The notes: generated by a model from the sequence alone, not told the origin. Counted from the first letter of the stretch, positions 42,003 to 53,831 are shown. The stretch: 64,000 nt of DNA from Actinomadura formosensis NBRC 14204 (GCF_001552155.1 NZ_BCQQ01000011.1:18583-82582), one strand, 5' to 3'. Program-made: numbers and translations.

Positions 42003-42034
42003 ATACGGAGTATGGCTCTCGCAATACCGAGTAT
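42003..42034. promoter_or_regulatory. Tandem PadR-type operator dyads, 21 bp apart
   Basis: ATAC-GGA-GTAT (42003-42013) and ATAC-CGA-GTAT (42024-42034) are two identical-arm dyads with centres 21 bp apart, two turns of the helix. A further palindrome, GTATGCATAC (41997-42006), overlaps the first. They lie 16-47 bases before the padR start, where binding would block transcription of padR and the exporter. Confidence 0.65.
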
Positions 42035-42046
42035 GCATCCAATGCG

Positions 42047-42082
42047 CGAAGGCGCGGGGGCCAGGTGGCCCCCGCGCCTTCG
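42047..42082 (-). terminator. ilvC terminator hairpin
   Basis: A perfect 16-bp stem (42047-42062 with 42067-42082, loop AGGT) begins 15 bases past the ilvC stop on the minus strand. It separates ilvBNC from the padR promoter. Confidence 0.85.
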
Positions 42083-42096
42083 GTGCGAAGCGCGGA

Positions 42097-43711
<1,615 letters not shown>

Positions 43712-43716
43712 CGGGG

Positions 43717-45480
43717 TCAGTCTCCGTTCTCCCACTCGGGCGCCATGTCCCGCGCGATCTTGATGTCGTCGTTGGTGGTTCCTGCCGCGACCATCGGCCA
43801 GACCATGGCGTCCTCGTGCACCACGAAGTCGATCACGACCGGCGCGTCGTTGATCTCCATGGCCTTGGCGATGACCTCATCGACGTCCTCGGCCCTCTCG
43901 CAGCGCAGGCCGACACAACCGTACGCCTCGGCCAGCTTGACGAAGTCCGGGATGCGCTTCACGGCGTGCTCGGCCTGGGGCTTGAGGCCGGTGTGGGAGT
44001 AGCGCTCGTTGTAGAAGAGCGTCTGCCACTGCCGGACCATGCCGAGGTTGCCGTTGTTGATCACGGCGACCTTGACCGGGATACCCTCGATCGCGCAGGT
44101 CGCGAGCTCCTGGTTGGTCATCTGGAAGCAGCCGTCGCCGTCGATCGCCCAGACCGTCGTATCGGGCGCGCCCACCTTGGCGCCCATCGCCGCCGGGACG
44201 GCGTAGCCCATCGTCCCCGCCCCGCCGGAGTTCAGGAACGCGCCGGGGCGCTCGTACTTGATGAACTGCGCGGCCCACATCTGGTGCTGGCCGACACCCG
44301 CGACGTAGTAGGCGTCCGGTCCGGCGATCCGCCCGATCCGCTCCATGACGTACTGCGGGGACAGCGAGCCGTCGTCCGGTGTGTCGTAGCCCAGCGGATA
44401 TGTCTCGCGCCAGGCGTTGAGCTGCCGCCACCAGTCGGTGTAGTCGCCCTTGCGGCCCGCCTCGTGCTCGTTCTGCACGGCGACGATCAGGTCGGCGATG
44501 ACCTCACGGGCGTCCCCGACGATCGGGACGTCGGCGTGCCGGTTCTTGGAGATCTCCGCCGGGTCGATGTCGGCGTGCACGACCTTGGCGTGCGGCGCGA
44601 ACCCGTCCAGCTTGCCGGTGACCCGGTCGTCGAACCGGGCGCCGAGCGCGACCAGCAGGTCGGCACGCTGCAGCGCGCCGACCGCGCCGACCGCGCCGTG
44701 CATGCCGGGCATGCCCATGTGCAGCGGGTGGCTGTCGGGCAGCGCGCCCTTGGCCATCAGCGTGGTGACGACGGGCACGCCGGTCAGCTCGGCGAGCACC
44801 TTCAGCTCGGCGGACGCGCCGGCCTTCAGCACACCGCCGCCGACGTACAGCACCGGGCGCTCGGACTGGACGATCAGCCGTGCCGCCTCGCGGACCTGCT
44901 TGGAGTGCGGCCGGGTGACGGGCCGGTACCCGGGGAGCTGGAGCGTGACAGGCCAGTCGAAGCCAACGGTGGCCTGCAGGGCGTCCTTGGCGATGTCGAC
45001 GAGGACCGGGCCGGGCCGGCCGGTGCTCGCGATGTGGAACGCCTCGGCGATCGTCCGGGCGATGTCGGCGGCGTCGGTGACCAGGAAGTTGTGCTTGGTG
45101 ATCGGCATCGTGATGCCGGCGATGTCGGCCTCCTGGAAGCCGTCCGTCCCGATGAGGGAGGACGCGACCTGGCCGGTGATCGCGACGATGGGCACCGAGT
45201 CCATGTAGGCGTCGGAGATCGCCGTGACGAGGTTGGTCGCGCCCGGCCCGCTGGTGGCCATGCACACGCCCACCTTGCCGGTCACCATCGCGTAGCCCTG
45301 GGCGGCGTGCCCCGCGCCCTGCTCGTGCCGGACGAGGATGTGGCGCAGCTTCTTGGAGTCGAACAGCGGATCGTACGCCGGGAGGATCGCGCCACCCGGA
45401 ATGCCGAACACGGTGTCGACGCCGACGTTCTCCAGGGCGCGGACCAGCGCCTGGGCTCCCGTCATCTGTTCGGTCGTCAT
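43717..45480 (-). CDS. ilvB: Acetolactate synthase large subunit
   Basis: A 587-residue thiamine-diphosphate enzyme that condenses two pyruvates, or pyruvate and 2-ketobutyrate. Blocks seen are [16 protein letters not shown] (residues ~21-36), [20 protein letters not shown] with the catalytic Glu, and [20 protein letters not shown]. The ThDP motif [20 protein letters not shown] (near residue 445) ends in [12 protein letters not shown]. The start is ATG 45480. It begins ilvBNC and is preceded by an attenuator leader. It supplies both the valine/leucine and isoleucine branches. Confidence 0.97.
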   Translation of the reverse strand: MTTEQMTGAQALVRALENVGVDTVFGIPGGAILPAYDPLFDSKKLRHILVRHEQGAGHAAQGYAMVTGKVGVCMATSGPGATNLVTAISDAYMDSVPIVAITGQVASSLIGTDGFQEADIAGITMPITKHNFLVTDAADIARTIAEAFHIASTGRPGPVLVDIAKDALQATVGFDWPVTLQLPGYRPVTRPHSKQVREAARLIVQSERPVLYVGGGVLKAGASAELKVLAELTGVPVVTTLMAKGALPDSHPLHMGMPGMHGAVGAVGALQRADLLVALGARFDDRVTGKLDGFAPHAKVVHADIDPAEISKNRHADVPIVGDAREVIADLIVAVQNEHEAGRKGDYTDWWRQLNAWRETYPLGYDTPDDGSLSPQYVMERIGRIAGPDAYYVAGVGQHQMWAAQFIKYERPGAFLNSGGAGTMGYAVPAAMGAKVGAPDTTVWAIDGDGCFQMTNQELATCAIEGIPVKVAVINNGNLGMVRQWQTLFYNERYSHTGLKPQAEHAVKRIPDFVKLAEAYGCVGLRCERAEDVDEVIAKAMEINDAPVVIDFVVHEDAMVWPMVAAGTTNDDIKIARDMAPEWENGD

Positions 45481-45527
45481 GATTCTGCGGTTCCTTGGGG
45501 AATGTGAGTCTTGGCTCTCCGGGCAAC

Positions 45528-45560
45528 AAAAAACCCCCGCCGCCGTGAAGCGGTCGAGGG
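45528..45560 (-). terminator. Attenuator terminator of ilvB
   Basis: On the minus strand, a GC-rich stem with two bulges ends in GGGGG and then six T residues (AAAAAA at 45528-45533 on the plus strand). It lies between the leader peptide and the ilvB start at 45480. Confidence 0.8.
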
Positions 45561-45562
45561 GA

Positions 45563-45599
45563 GGCGCGCAGGACGAGAAGCTTGATCAGCCTGCGCGCC
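45563..45599 (-). promoter_or_regulatory. Leader hairpin before the ilvB attenuator
   Basis: GGCGCGCAGG (45563-45572) pairs perfectly with CCTGCGCGCC (45590-45599). As at cimA, the upstream arm overlaps the last codons of the leader peptide, so ribosome position would control it. Confidence 0.7.
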
Positions 45600-45636
45600 G
45601 ACCAAGTACTACGAGGATGGTGGAAGTGCTCTGCAC
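45586..45636 (-). CDS. ilvB leader peptide (branched-chain attenuator)
   Basis: GTG 45636 to TGA 45586-45588 encodes VQSTSTILVVLGRRAG, with Ile, Leu, Val, Val and Leu codons in a row. A following hairpin pair and T-run complete a transcription-attenuation module for ilvBNC. The ending GRRAG resembles the cimA leader ending GWRAGS. The start codon choice is the only in-frame option and has a weak ribosome site. Confidence 0.82.
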   Translation of the reverse strand: MQSTSTILVVLGRRAG

Positions 45637-45693
45637 GAGCCCACTTTCGCCGATGTCCGGCCGCCGGTCAAATTCGTGGACACTTTGTCCCAC

Positions 45694-45708
45694 CATCTGA
45701 GACAGATG
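45694..45708. promoter_or_regulatory. Palindrome upstream of the ilvB leader
   Basis: CATCTG-AGA-CAGATG is a perfect 15-bp palindrome, 58 bases before the leader start. It contains ATCTGAGACA, shared with the site at 34309-34318. It is probably an operator for ilvBNC. Confidence 0.5.
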
Positions 45709-45717
45709 TGTCGGAGG

Positions 45718-48543
45718 TCACCCCGGCAGGGGCAGGGCGACATCGCCGGGACGGTTCCGCCCGGCCAGGTTCGTCCGCACCAGCGACTCGACCCGCCCGG
45801 CCGCCATCGGACGCGCGACGAGGAAACCCTGGCCGCGCGGGCAGCCCATCTCCCGCAGCAGTTCCAGCTGCTCGGGCCGCTCGATGCCCTCCGCGACCAC
45901 GGTCAGCCCGAGGTCGCTGCCGAGCCGCACGATCGTCCGGGTGAGCAGCGTCCGGGTCTCGTCCGAGCCGAGACCCGCCACGAACGACGGGTCGATCTTG
46001 ATGACGTCGACCGGGAGCTGCCCGAGATAGGCGAGCGAGGCGTACCCGGTGCCGAAGTCGTCGATCGCGAGCCGGACGCCGAGGTCGCGCAGCTCCGACA
46101 GCCGTTCCACGTTCTGGCCGGCGTCCTCGACGAGGACCTCCTCGCGGACCTCCAGCGTGAGCGCGCTCGGCGGCAGCCCGGTCTCCTCCAGCGCCGCCGC
46201 GACCGACTCCACGAACCGGGGCGCGGCGATCTGCCGGGCGGTGAAGTTCACCGACAGGCCCACGTCCCACGAGTCGCCGCGCCACCGGGCGACCTCCCGG
46301 CACGCCTCCCGCAGCACCCAGCCGCCGAGCGGGATCATCAGGCCGGTCTCCTCGGCCGGGCCGATGAACTCCTCGGGCGACACCGCCTCGTTCCCGCGCC
46401 ACCAGCGCAGCAGCGCCTCCACCCCGGTCACCCGGGACGTCGCGAGGTCCACCACCGGCTGGAACTCGACCGCGAACTGCTCCTCGGCGAGCGCCGCCTG
46501 CAGGTCGCTGCCCAGCTCCAGCCGCCGGACGACGTCGGCGTGCATGTGCGGCGCGTACACCTCGACGCGCCCGCCGCCCAGCTCCTTCGCGCGGGCCATC
46601 GCGAGGTCGCCGTTGCGCAGCAGGTCGGCGGCGCTGCGGCGGAGCCTGCGGCCCGCGTCCGTGTCGGTGCCGGCGGGCTCCTCCTCGTCCCCGGCGAACG
46701 CGATGCCGACACTGGCGGTCAGCACGATGTGCTTGTCACCGACCTGATACGGGTCGACCGAGAGCACGCGCAGCAGCCGTCCCGCGAGTTCGACCGTGGC
46801 GCGGGTCTCCCGGGCGTCCGGCGGCAACTGGACCAGGACGGCGAACTCGTCGCCGCCCCACCGCGCCACCGTGTCGTCGGACTGGACGTTCGCGCGCAGC
46901 CGCCGCGCCGCCTGCGCGAGCACCTGGTCACCGGCGGCGTGCCCCTCGGAGTCGTTCACCGCGGTGAAACCGTCCAGGTCGACGAACACGACCGCGACCG
47001 TGCCGCCGGACGGCTGCCGCGACAGCACCTCCCGCGTCCGCTCCTCGAAATAGGCGCGGTTCGGCAGGCCCGTCAGCCCGTCGTGGAACGTCAGGTGCGC
47101 GACCTGCCGCTGCAGCGCGGCCCGCTCGCTGAGGTCGCGGGTGGTGACCAGCAGCCGGGCCGGGGTCCCGTCCGAGCCGCTGTACCGGGAGATCGTCGAC
47201 TCGGTCGGCAGCCACGTGCCGTCCGCGGCGCGTACCCGGCACGACACCCGCAGCGCGTCGTCCGGCCCGCCGGGGCCGGCCTCCTCGTCCAGGAACTCGG
47301 TGAACACGGCCTGGACGCGCGGCAGGTCCTCCGGGTGGATGATCTCGTTCAGCGGGCGTCCGAGCAGTTCGTCGGACGTGTAGCGGTACGTCCGGAGGGC
47401 GCCCGCGCTCGCGTACTGGACGGTCGCGTCGAGGTCGCAGATGAGCACCGCGTCGTTGATGCTCTCCGACAGCGCCCGGAAGTGCTCCTCACCGGTGTCC
47501 ACGGCGCGGCGCAGCGCCTCGTTCTCGCGCAGCAGCCCGGCGAGGCGCGCGATCAGCACCAGCGCCGCCGAGCCCGCGGCGATCGACACCGCGGGCTCCA
47601 GGCCGTTCCGCCCGGTGAGGGAGTGGCCCGCGATGAACAGCGCCGCCGCGGCCGCGACGGCGGCGGGCGCGATGCCGGGGCCGATCATGCGGCCGCGCTC
47701 CTCGGCGGCGGGCTCGACGTCCGCGGGGATGTCGTCGACGGGCAGGTCCGGGCCCGCGGCCGGGCCCGTCCACGGCACCAGCAGCAGGAGCAGCAGCCCG
47801 GCGAGCCGCAGGATGTCGGACGGGTCGTCCACCGGACCGCCGCCCTCCAGCCGGACGAACGTGGTCACGATGTCGGCGACCGCGATCGCCGTCAGCGCGC
47901 CGTACCCCATCCAGGCGAGGCGGCGGTGCCCGTGCGCGGCGCCGAGGACGAACGGCAGCGCACCGCAGACGAACACGATGTCGATCACCGGGTACAGCAG
48001 TTCCAGCAGGAACTCCGGCGGCGACTCCCCTGACCGGTGGTAGAGGGTGCCGAACAGCGCGACCCAGCCGAGCACGAACAGCGCGCAGGCGCAGACATAG
48101 GTGTCCGCGGCGTAACGCAGCCACGTTCCCGCGTCGCGGGGCGGTCTTATCGGGACGATGAGGCCCGTGACGAGCGCTACCAGTGCGAACAGGTAGAAGA
48201 GGTCGGGCACCGAGAGCGACAGGGCGCTGCGGCCCGGGCCGTCCGACAGCGCGCTGCCGACGGCGCCCGCGAACCAGGACGCCGCGGCGATGCCGTACCA
48301 GCGCCACGACGCGCGCCAGAGCCCGCGCGGGACGCCCGGCTCCGCCGGGACACCGTCCGGCAGCCGGGACGACAGCAGCAGGGAGATCGCGGCGGCGCCC
48401 GCGGCGCCCGCCTCCGTCCACGCGATGAAGGCCCGGCCGCCCCAGCCCAGCAGCGAGCCGGTGGCGTACAGCAGGCCGACGACCGCGGCCATGGCGACCG
48501 GCAGCGTACGCGGCGGTACCCGCCTGGCGTAATCGCCGCTCAT
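45718..48543 (-). CDS. Membrane PAS-GGDEF-EAL cyclic-di-GMP protein
   Basis: A 941-residue protein. The N-terminal ~330 residues contain about ten membrane helices; a PAS domain follows from about residue 348 (HFRALSESINDAVLICDLDA). The diguanylate cyclase domain has HDGLTGLPNRAYFEERTREV and the intact active site ARWGGDEFAVLV near residue 560. The phosphodiesterase domain has GVEALLRWW near 706, AIDDFGTGYASLAYL, and VVAEGIERPEQ. The helix-3 motif, usually LEITE, reads LEVREEVL. Both activities look possible, so the net effect on c-di-GMP is open. In actinomycetes c-di-GMP controls development. The start is ATG 48543. Confidence 0.92.
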   Translation of the reverse strand: MSGDYARRVPPRTLPVAMAAVVGLLYATGSLLGWGGRAFIAWTEAGAAGAAAISLLLSSRLPDGVPAEPGVPRGLWRASWRWYGIAAASWFAGAVGSALSDGPGRSALSLSVPDLFYLFALVALVTGLIVPIRPPRDAGTWLRYAADTYVCACALFVLGWVALFGTLYHRSGESPPEFLLELLYPVIDIVFVCGALPFVLGAAHGHRRLAWMGYGALTAIAVADIVTTFVRLEGGGPVDDPSDILRLAGLLLLLLVPWTGPAAGPDLPVDDIPADVEPAAEERGRMIGPGIAPAAVAAAAALFIAGHSLTGRNGLEPAVSIAAGSAALVLIARLAGLLRENEALRRAVDTGEEHFRALSESINDAVLICDLDATVQYASAGALRTYRYTSDELLGRPLNEIIHPEDLPRVQAVFTEFLDEEAGPGGPDDALRVSCRVRAADGTWLPTESTISRYSGSDGTPARLLVTTRDLSERAALQRQVAHLTFHDGLTGLPNRAYFEERTREVLSRQPSGGTVAVVFVDLDGFTAVNDSEGHAAGDQVLAQAARRLRANVQSDDTVARWGGDEFAVLVQLPPDARETRATVELAGRLLRVLSVDPYQVGDKHIVLTASVGIAFAGDEEEPAGTDTDAGRRLRRSAADLLRNGDLAMARAKELGGGRVEVYAPHMHADVVRRLELGSDLQAALAEEQFAVEFQPVVDLATSRVTGVEALLRWWRGNEAVSPEEFIGPAEETGLMIPLGGWVLREACREVARWRGDSWDVGLSVNFTARQIAAPRFVESVAAALEETGLPPSALTLEVREEVLVEDAGQNVERLSELRDLGVRLAIDDFGTGYASLAYLGQLPVDVIKIDPSFVAGLGSDETRTLLTRTIVRLGSDLGLTVVAEGIERPEQLELLREMGCPRGQGFLVARPMAAGRVESLVRTNLAGRNRPGDVALPLPG

Positions 48544-48981
48544 CACGCCGTGTCCCTTCCTGCCCCCTGGTGGAGCTGATCGGCCCCCGCGAAACGGTGA
48601 CGCCGCACGCCGGGGGGAGCGGGTCCACGACCCTCGCCGCTCGTACAACGGCCGGAAGGTCATGAAACGTGCCCCGCGCATGGTCGGCGCGGGCCGGTGG
48701 CGGGCGCGCCGGCGTGCCTGGGGGAGCTGTGCCTGCCGGAGCCGCCTGCCGGAGATCAGCGACGTTGCTGCACTACGGGATCACCGTGTCGCTCACTGTA
48801 CGTTCGGTAGGTCACGGAGCGATTGAGGCTGAGCGTCCTCCCGGCGACAAACGACCTCGTCGCCGCCCCGTTCGGGATGTCCAGGGGCCGTCCGTCACCG
48901 AATCGGCGATGTGCCCGGCATGACGTTCGGTGACGGGGAACGACCTGTCCGCCGGATCCGTACTCACTGCGGGAGGCGTCC
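48544..48981. other. Divergent intergenic region, GGDEF-EAL / PQQ dehydrogenase genes
   Basis: A 438-bp gap between divergent genes. I see no supportable coding frame; short frames here lack ribosome sites. The stretch 48760-48830 is less GC-rich and likely carries promoters. No clear palindrome or riboswitch fold stands out. Confidence 0.5.
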
Positions 48982-50070
48982 ATGCGACTGCGCACAATCG
49001 TCCTGATCTCGTCCGCGGTGCTCCTCGCGGGCTGCTCGTCCTCATCGTCCGGCGGGGGCGGCACCGCGCACACGCCGCCGCCGCTGCCGTCGAGCGCCCC
49101 GGCCGGCGCCCGGCCGGGCACCCCGCGCACGATCACAACGAGGCTGGAGGTCCCGTGGGGGGCGGCGTTCCTGCCGGGAGGCGACGCCCTGGTGACCGAA
49201 CGCGACTCGGCCCGGCTCGTGCGGGTCACCCCGTCCGGGCGGAAGACGGTCGCCGGGACGGTGCCCGGCGTGAAGCCCGAGGGCGAGGGCGGGCTCCTGG
49301 GCGTGGCGGTGTCCCCGTCGTATCCGACCGACCGTTCGATCTACCTGTACTGCACGACCGCGTCCGACAACCGTGTCGTCCGCGCCACCTACGACGGACG
49401 GCTCGGCACGCCGGAGCCGATCGTCACCGGCATCCCGAAGGGCGCCGTCCACAACGGCGGGCGCCTCGCGTTCGGGCCCGACAGGATGCTCTACATCACC
49501 ACGGGCGAGACCGGTGAGGGCGGCGTGGCCCAGGACAAGAACTCCCTCGGCGGCAAGATCCTCCGCGTCACCCCGGACGGGAGGCCGGCGCCCGGCAACC
49601 CGTTCGGCACCCGCGTCTGGACGTACGGGCACCGCAACGTCCAGGGCCTCGCCTGGGACGACGAGGGCCGCCTCTACGCCACCGAGTTCGGGCAGAACCG
49701 CTTCGACGAGATCAACCTGATCGAGAAGGGCCACAACTACGGCTGGCCCGAGGTCGAGGGCTTCGGGCACCGCAAGGGGTTCACCGATCCGCTGCTGACC
49801 TGGACGACCGACGAGGCGTCTCCGTCCGGCCTCGCCTACGCCGGCGGGTCCCTGTGGGCGGCCGCGCTGCGCGGGCGGCGCCTCTGGCAGGTCCCCCTCG
49901 ACCACGGCAAGGCGGGCCGTCCCGTCCCGCACTTCGAGAACGGCTACGGCCGGCTGCGCGCCGTCGTCCGGGCGCCGGACGGCTCGCTCTGGGTCACCAC
50001 CAGCAACCGCGACGGCCGCGGTGAGCCCGTGCCCGCCGACGACCGCATCCTCGGCGTCCCGCTCGGCTGA
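48982..50070 (+). CDS. PQQ-dependent sugar dehydrogenase-like lipoprotein
   Basis: A 362-residue lipoprotein. The signal peptide RLRTIVLISSAVLLAGC ends in a lipobox with Cys18, followed by a Ser/Gly/Pro linker. The rest is the beta-propeller of soluble glucose/sorbosone dehydrogenases: VPWGAAFLPGGDALVTERDS, EGGLLGVAVSPSYPTDRSIY and HNGGRLAFGPDRMLYITTGE. RVWTYGHRNVQGLAWDDEGR and ATEFGQNRFDEINLIEKGHN YGWPEVEG follow. His in VHNGG and the GHRN block match the active-site region. It should oxidise sugars or aldoses outside the membrane if PQQ is available; no PQQ genes are in the window. Confidence 0.88.
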   Translation: MRLRTIVLISSAVLLAGCSSSSSGGGGTAHTPPPLPSSAPAGARPGTPRTITTRLEVPWGAAFLPGGDALVTERDSARLVRVTPSGRKTVAGTVPGVKPEGEGGLLGVAVSPSYPTDRSIYLYCTTASDNRVVRATYDGRLGTPEPIVTGIPKGAVHNGGRLAFGPDRMLYITTGETGEGGVAQDKNSLGGKILRVTPDGRPAPGNPFGTRVWTYGHRNVQGLAWDDEGRLYATEFGQNRFDEINLIEKGHNYGWPEVEGFGHRKGFTDPLLTWTTDEASPSGLAYAGGSLWAAALRGRRLWQVPLDHGKAGRPVPHFENGYGRLRAVVRAPDGSLWVTTSNRDGRGEPVPADDRILGVPLG

Positions 50071-50117
50071 CCGCCGTCCCGCGGCGCGGCCACGGGCCGG
50101 CGGTCACGGGACGGCGG
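50071..50117. terminator. Bidirectional terminator between the lipoprotein gene and gatB
   Basis: CCGCCGTCCCG (50071-50081) pairs perfectly with CGGGACGGCGG (50107-50117), with an inner GC-rich loop that can fold again. It starts right at the stop codon of the plus-strand gene and lies 8 bases from the gatB stop. Confidence 0.75.
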
Positions 50118-50124
50118 CACGCGG

Positions 50125-51627
50125 TCAGGACGCGCCGAGCTTCTCCAGGATCAGCTCGCGGGCGCGGCCTGCGTCGGCCTGCCCGCGGGTGGCCTTCATC
50201 ACGGCGCCGACGAGGGCGCCGGCGGCGGCGACCTTCCCGGCCCGGATCTTGTCGGCCACGTCCGCGTTGCCGGCGATCACCTGGTCGATCACGGACGCCA
50301 GCTCGCCCTCGTCGCTCACGACCTTCAGGCCGCGCGCGGCGACGACCTCGTCCGGCGTGCCCTCCCCCGCGAGGACGCCCTCGAACACCTTGCGGGCCAG
50401 CTTGTCGTTCAGCTCCCCGGCGGTGATCATCGCCTGCACGCGGGCGACCTGCGCGGGCGTGATCGGCAGGTCCGCCAGCTCGACGCCCTGCTCGGTCGCG
50501 CGCCGCGACAGCTCGTTCATCCACCACTTGCGGGCCGCCGCGGCGTCCGCGCCCTGCGCGACCGTCGCCTCGATGAGGTCGACGGCACCGGCGTTGACGA
50601 CGTCCCGCAGTTCCAGATCGGACAGGTTCCATTCCCGCTGGATGCGGCGGCGGCGCGCGGCCGGAAGCTCGGGCAGCGACGCGCGCAGTTCCTCGACCCA
50701 CTCCCTCGACGGCGCCATCGGCACCAGGTCGGGCTCGGGGAAGTACCGGTAGTCCTGCGCCTCCTCCTTGCTGCGCCCGCTGGTGGTGCGGCCGGTGTCC
50801 TCGTGGAAGTGGCGGGTCTCCTGGATCACGCGCCCGCCGGAGTCCAGCACGCCCGCCTGCCGCTCGATCTCCGACCGGACGGCCCGCTCCACCGACCGCA
50901 ACGAGTTGACGTTCTTCGTCTCCGTCCGGGTGCCCCACTCCTGCGCGCCGCGCGGCATGAGCGACACGTTCACGTCGCAGCGCATCGAGCCCTGCTCCAT
51001 GCGGACGTCCGACACACCGAGCGAACGGACGAGTTCCCGCAGCTCCGTGGCGTAGGCCCGGGCCACGAGCGGCGCCCTGTCACCGGTCGCCGCGATCGGC
51101 TTGGTGACGATCTCCACCAGCGGAATGCCGGCCCGGTTGTAGTCGACGAGCGAGTACTCGGCGCCGTGGATGCGTCCGGTCGCGCCGCCGACGTGCAGCG
51201 ACTTGCCGGTGTCCTCCTCCATGTGGACGCGCTCGATCTCGATGCGGTACGTCTCGCCGTCGACCTCGACGTCCAGGTGACCGTCCACGCAGAGCGGCTC
51301 GTCGTACTGCGAGATCTGGAAGTTCTTCGGCATGTCCGGATAGAAGTAATTCTTCCGGGCGAACCTGCACCACTCCACGATCTCGCAGTTCAGCGCGAGG
51401 CCGATCTTGATGATGCCCTCGATCGCCGCGTGGTTGGTCACCGGCAGCGCCCCCGGCAGCCCCAGGCAGACCGGGCACACCTGCGTGTTCGGCTCCGCCC
51501 CGAACGTCGTCGGGCAGCCGCAGAACATCTTGGACGCGGTGTCCAGCTCGATGTGCGTCTCGACCCCGAGGACCGGCTCGAACTTCGCCAGCGCCTCGTC
51601 GTAGTTCATCAGCGTCGGGGTGGTCAC
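50125..51627 (-). CDS. gatB: Aspartyl/glutamyl-tRNA amidotransferase subunit B
   Basis: A 500-residue subunit that binds mischarged Glu-tRNA(Gln) or Asp-tRNA(Asn) and activates the acyl group. Blocks are [27 protein letters not shown] (near residue 15), [39 protein letters not shown] and [17 protein letters not shown]. The C-terminal YqeY/GatB helical domain reads [18 protein letters not shown]. The zinc cysteines are seen in CGCP and CPVC. GTG 51627 overlaps the gatA stop by 4 bp. Confidence 0.97.
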   Translation of the reverse strand: MTTPTLMNYDEALAKFEPVLGVETHIELDTASKMFCGCPTTFGAEPNTQVCPVCLGLPGALPVTNHAAIEGIIKIGLALNCEIVEWCRFARKNYFYPDMPKNFQISQYDEPLCVDGHLDVEVDGETYRIEIERVHMEEDTGKSLHVGGATGRIHGAEYSLVDYNRAGIPLVEIVTKPIAATGDRAPLVARAYATELRELVRSLGVSDVRMEQGSMRCDVNVSLMPRGAQEWGTRTETKNVNSLRSVERAVRSEIERQAGVLDSGGRVIQETRHFHEDTGRTTSGRSKEEAQDYRYFPEPDLVPMAPSREWVEELRASLPELPAARRRRIQREWNLSDLELRDVVNAGAVDLIEATVAQGADAAAARKWWMNELSRRATEQGVELADLPITPAQVARVQAMITAGELNDKLARKVFEGVLAGEGTPDEVVAARGLKVVSDEGELASVIDQVIAGNADVADKIRAGKVAAAGALVGAVMKATRGQADAGRARELILEKLGAS

Positions 51628-53120
51628 TTCGCCTCCACCAGTTCCGGGGCCTTGGCCAGCAGGGGGCCGCCCCAGCGGTCTTCGAGGGCCCGCTCGACGG
51701 CGGCGCCGACGCGGTAGACGCGGTCGTCGCCGAGGACCGGAGCCATGATCTGCAGGCCGACCGGCAGGCCGTCCGACAGTCCGCACGGCACCGAGATCGC
51801 GGCGTTGCCGGTGAGGTTCGCCGGGATCGTGCACAGGTCGGCCAGATACATCGCGATCGGGTCGTCGGCACGCTCGCCGACCGGGAACGCGGTGGTCGGC
51901 GTGGTCGGCGAGACCAGCACGTCCACCTGCTCGAACGCGGCCTCGAAGTCGCGCTTGATCAGTGTCCGCACCTGCTGCGCCTTGCCGTAGTAGGCGTCGT
52001 AGTAGCCGGACGACAGCGCGTAGGTGCCGAGCATGATGCGCCGCTTGACCTCGGGCCCGAAGCCCTCGGCGCGGGTGAGCGCCATGACCTCCTCGGCACT
52101 GCGGGCGCCGTCGTCGCCGACGCGCAGGCCGTACCGCATCGCGTCGAAGCGGGCCAGGTTGGACGAGCACTCCGACGGCGCGATCAGGTAGTAGGCCGGC
52201 AGCGCGTAGGTGAAGTGCGGGCAGGACACCTCGACGACCTTCGCGCCGAGGGCCTCCAGCAGCTCGACCGCCTCGGCGAACCGGGCGGACACGCCGGGCT
52301 CGTAGCCGTCGCCGGCGAACTCCTTCACCACGCCGATCCGCAGCCCGTCAACGTCGGCGTGCCGCGCGGCCTCCACGACCGGCGGGACGGCCTCGTCCAC
52401 GGACGTGGAGTCCATCGGGTCGTGGCCGCTGAACGCCGCGTGCAGCAGCGCCGCGTCCAGCACGTTGCGGGCGAACGGGCCCGGCGTGTCGAGCGACGAG
52501 GCGAACGCGATGATGCCGTAGCGGGACGAGCCGCCGTAGGTCGGCTTCATCCCGACGATGCCGGTGACGGCGGCGGGCTGCCGGATGGAGCCGCCCGTGT
52601 CGGTGCCCGTCGACAGCGGCGCCTCATAGGCGGCGACGGCCGCCGACGACCCGCCGGACGAGCCGCCCGGGATGCGCTCCAGGTCCCACGGGTTGCGCGA
52701 GGTGCCGTAGGCGCTGTTCTCCGTGGACGAGCCCATCGCGAACTCGTCCATGTTCGTCTTGCCGAGGATCACCAGCCCGGCCTGCCGCAGCCGCGCCGTC
52801 ACGGTCGCGTCGTACGGCGGCCGCCAGCCCTCAAGAATCCTGGACCCGGCGGTCGTGGGCATGTCCACGGTGGTGAACACGTCCTTGTGCGCGATGGGGA
52901 CCCCGGCCAGCGGGCCGAGCTCCTCCCCCGCCGCGCGCCGCTCGTCCACCTTCCGCGCCTGCGCCAGCGTCGTCTCGCGGTCGACGTGCAGGAACGCGTT
53001 CACCTGCCCGTCCACGGCCGCGATGCGGTCCAGATGCGCCTCGGCCACCTCGACGGCCGACACCTCGCCGGCGGCCAGCAGCTCGCCGAGCTCCGCGGCG
53101 CCCTTCCTGAACAGCTCCAT
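51624..53120 (-). CDS. gatA: Aspartyl/glutamyl-tRNA amidotransferase subunit A
   Basis: A 498-residue amidase subunit that releases ammonia from glutamine for tRNA transamidation. The Ser-cisSer-Lys triad is visible: Lys in [12 protein letters not shown] (near residue 78), [13 protein letters not shown] with the serines near 150-155, and [14 protein letters not shown] with the nucleophile Ser near 177. ATG 53120 is preceded by GAGGAGG and overlaps the gatC stop (TGATG). The order gatC-gatA-gatB is standard for actinobacteria. Confidence 0.97.
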   Translation of the reverse strand: MELFRKGAAELGELLAAGEVSAVEVAEAHLDRIAAVDGQVNAFLHVDRETTLAQARKVDERRAAGEELGPLAGVPIAHKDVFTTVDMPTTAGSRILEGWRPPYDATVTARLRQAGLVILGKTNMDEFAMGSSTENSAYGTSRNPWDLERIPGGSSGGSSAAVAAYEAPLSTGTDTGGSIRQPAAVTGIVGMKPTYGGSSRYGIIAFASSLDTPGPFARNVLDAALLHAAFSGHDPMDSTSVDEAVPPVVEAARHADVDGLRIGVVKEFAGDGYEPGVSARFAEAVELLEALGAKVVEVSCPHFTYALPAYYLIAPSECSSNLARFDAMRYGLRVGDDGARSAEEVMALTRAEGFGPEVKRRIMLGTYALSSGYYDAYYGKAQQVRTLIKRDFEAAFEQVDVLVSPTTPTTAFPVGERADDPIAMYLADLCTIPANLTGNAAISVPCGLSDGLPVGLQIMAPVLGDDRVYRVGAAVERALEDRWGGPLLAKAPELVEAK

Positions 53121-53419
53121 CAAGCCTCCTCATCCAGGATCCGGGGGACGCGGAAGCGCTGCTCCTCGGCGGCCGGCGCGGCGGCGAGGGCCTGCTCGGG
53201 CGTGAGGCACTGCCGCACCTCGTCCGCCCGGTAGACATTGGTCAGCGGCAGCGCGTGCGAGGTGGGCGGGATGTCCTGCGCGGCGACCTCCTGCACCCGC
53301 GCGACGGCGGAGATGATCTGGTCGAGCTGGGCGGCGAGATGGTCGAGCTCATCGTCGCCGAGCGCCAGCCGGGACAGCCGGGCGAGGTGCGACACCTCGT
53401 CACGGGTGATGGCGGACAT
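53120..53419 (-). CDS. gatC: Aspartyl/glutamyl-tRNA amidotransferase subunit C
   Basis: A 99-residue belt subunit that wraps around GatA and GatB. It follows the family pattern: [36 protein letters not shown] at the N-terminus, then the extended [12 protein letters not shown], and [11 protein letters not shown] at the end. It is first in gatCAB, and its stop overlaps the gatA start. No gene precedes it on this strand for several hundred bases, so the promoter lies near 53430-53560. Confidence 0.96.
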   Translation of the reverse strand: MSAITRDEVSHLARLSRLALGDDELDHLAAQLDQIISAVARVQEVAAQDIPPTSHALPLTNVYRADEVRQCLTPEQALAAAPAAEEQRFRVPRILDEEA

Positions 53420-53582
53420 GATCGAAACCGTTCCTGCGATGAAGTGGGTTCACCGGCCATCCTATGGGCCGGGCCCTCGCCGCCCGACCGGTTTACGCAG
53501 GCATGATCTCCGCACGCCGTTTCATCTCCGCATACGGGGAACGCTTGTCTCGTCCACCCCGGGACGACGAGAGGAGACCGCC

Positions 53583-53831
53583 GTGACCATCGGCGGCAGC
53601 ATCGCGCTGATCATCATCGGCGCGATCCTGGCCTACGCGGTCAACTACGAGTTCAGCGGCATCGACATCCGGCTGGTCGGCGTGATCTTGATGATCGGCG
53701 GCCTGATCGGCCTCGTCATCGGCATCGTCCGTATCGTGTCCGCGCGCCGTTCGGTCGAGCGCCGTCCGGCGCCCGTGGTCCGCGAGGAGTACTACGAGGA
53801 CGGCTACGAGGCCCGCCGGCGCGGGTACTGA
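53583..53831 (+). CDS. DUF6458-like small membrane protein
   Basis: An 82-residue protein with two membrane helices (SIALIIIGAILAYAVNY and LVGVILMIGGLIGLVIGIV) joined by the loop EFSGIDIR. A charged, tyrosine-containing tail follows (VVREEYYEDGYEARRRGY). The IGGSIALIIIGAIL and GIDIRLVGVILMI blocks match small actinobacterial DUF6458-type proteins; the role is unknown. GTG 53583 has AGGAG about eight bases upstream. Confidence 0.75.
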   Translation: MTIGGSIALIIIGAILAYAVNYEFSGIDIRLVGVILMIGGLIGLVIGIVRIVSARRSVERRPAPVVREEYYEDGYEARRRGY

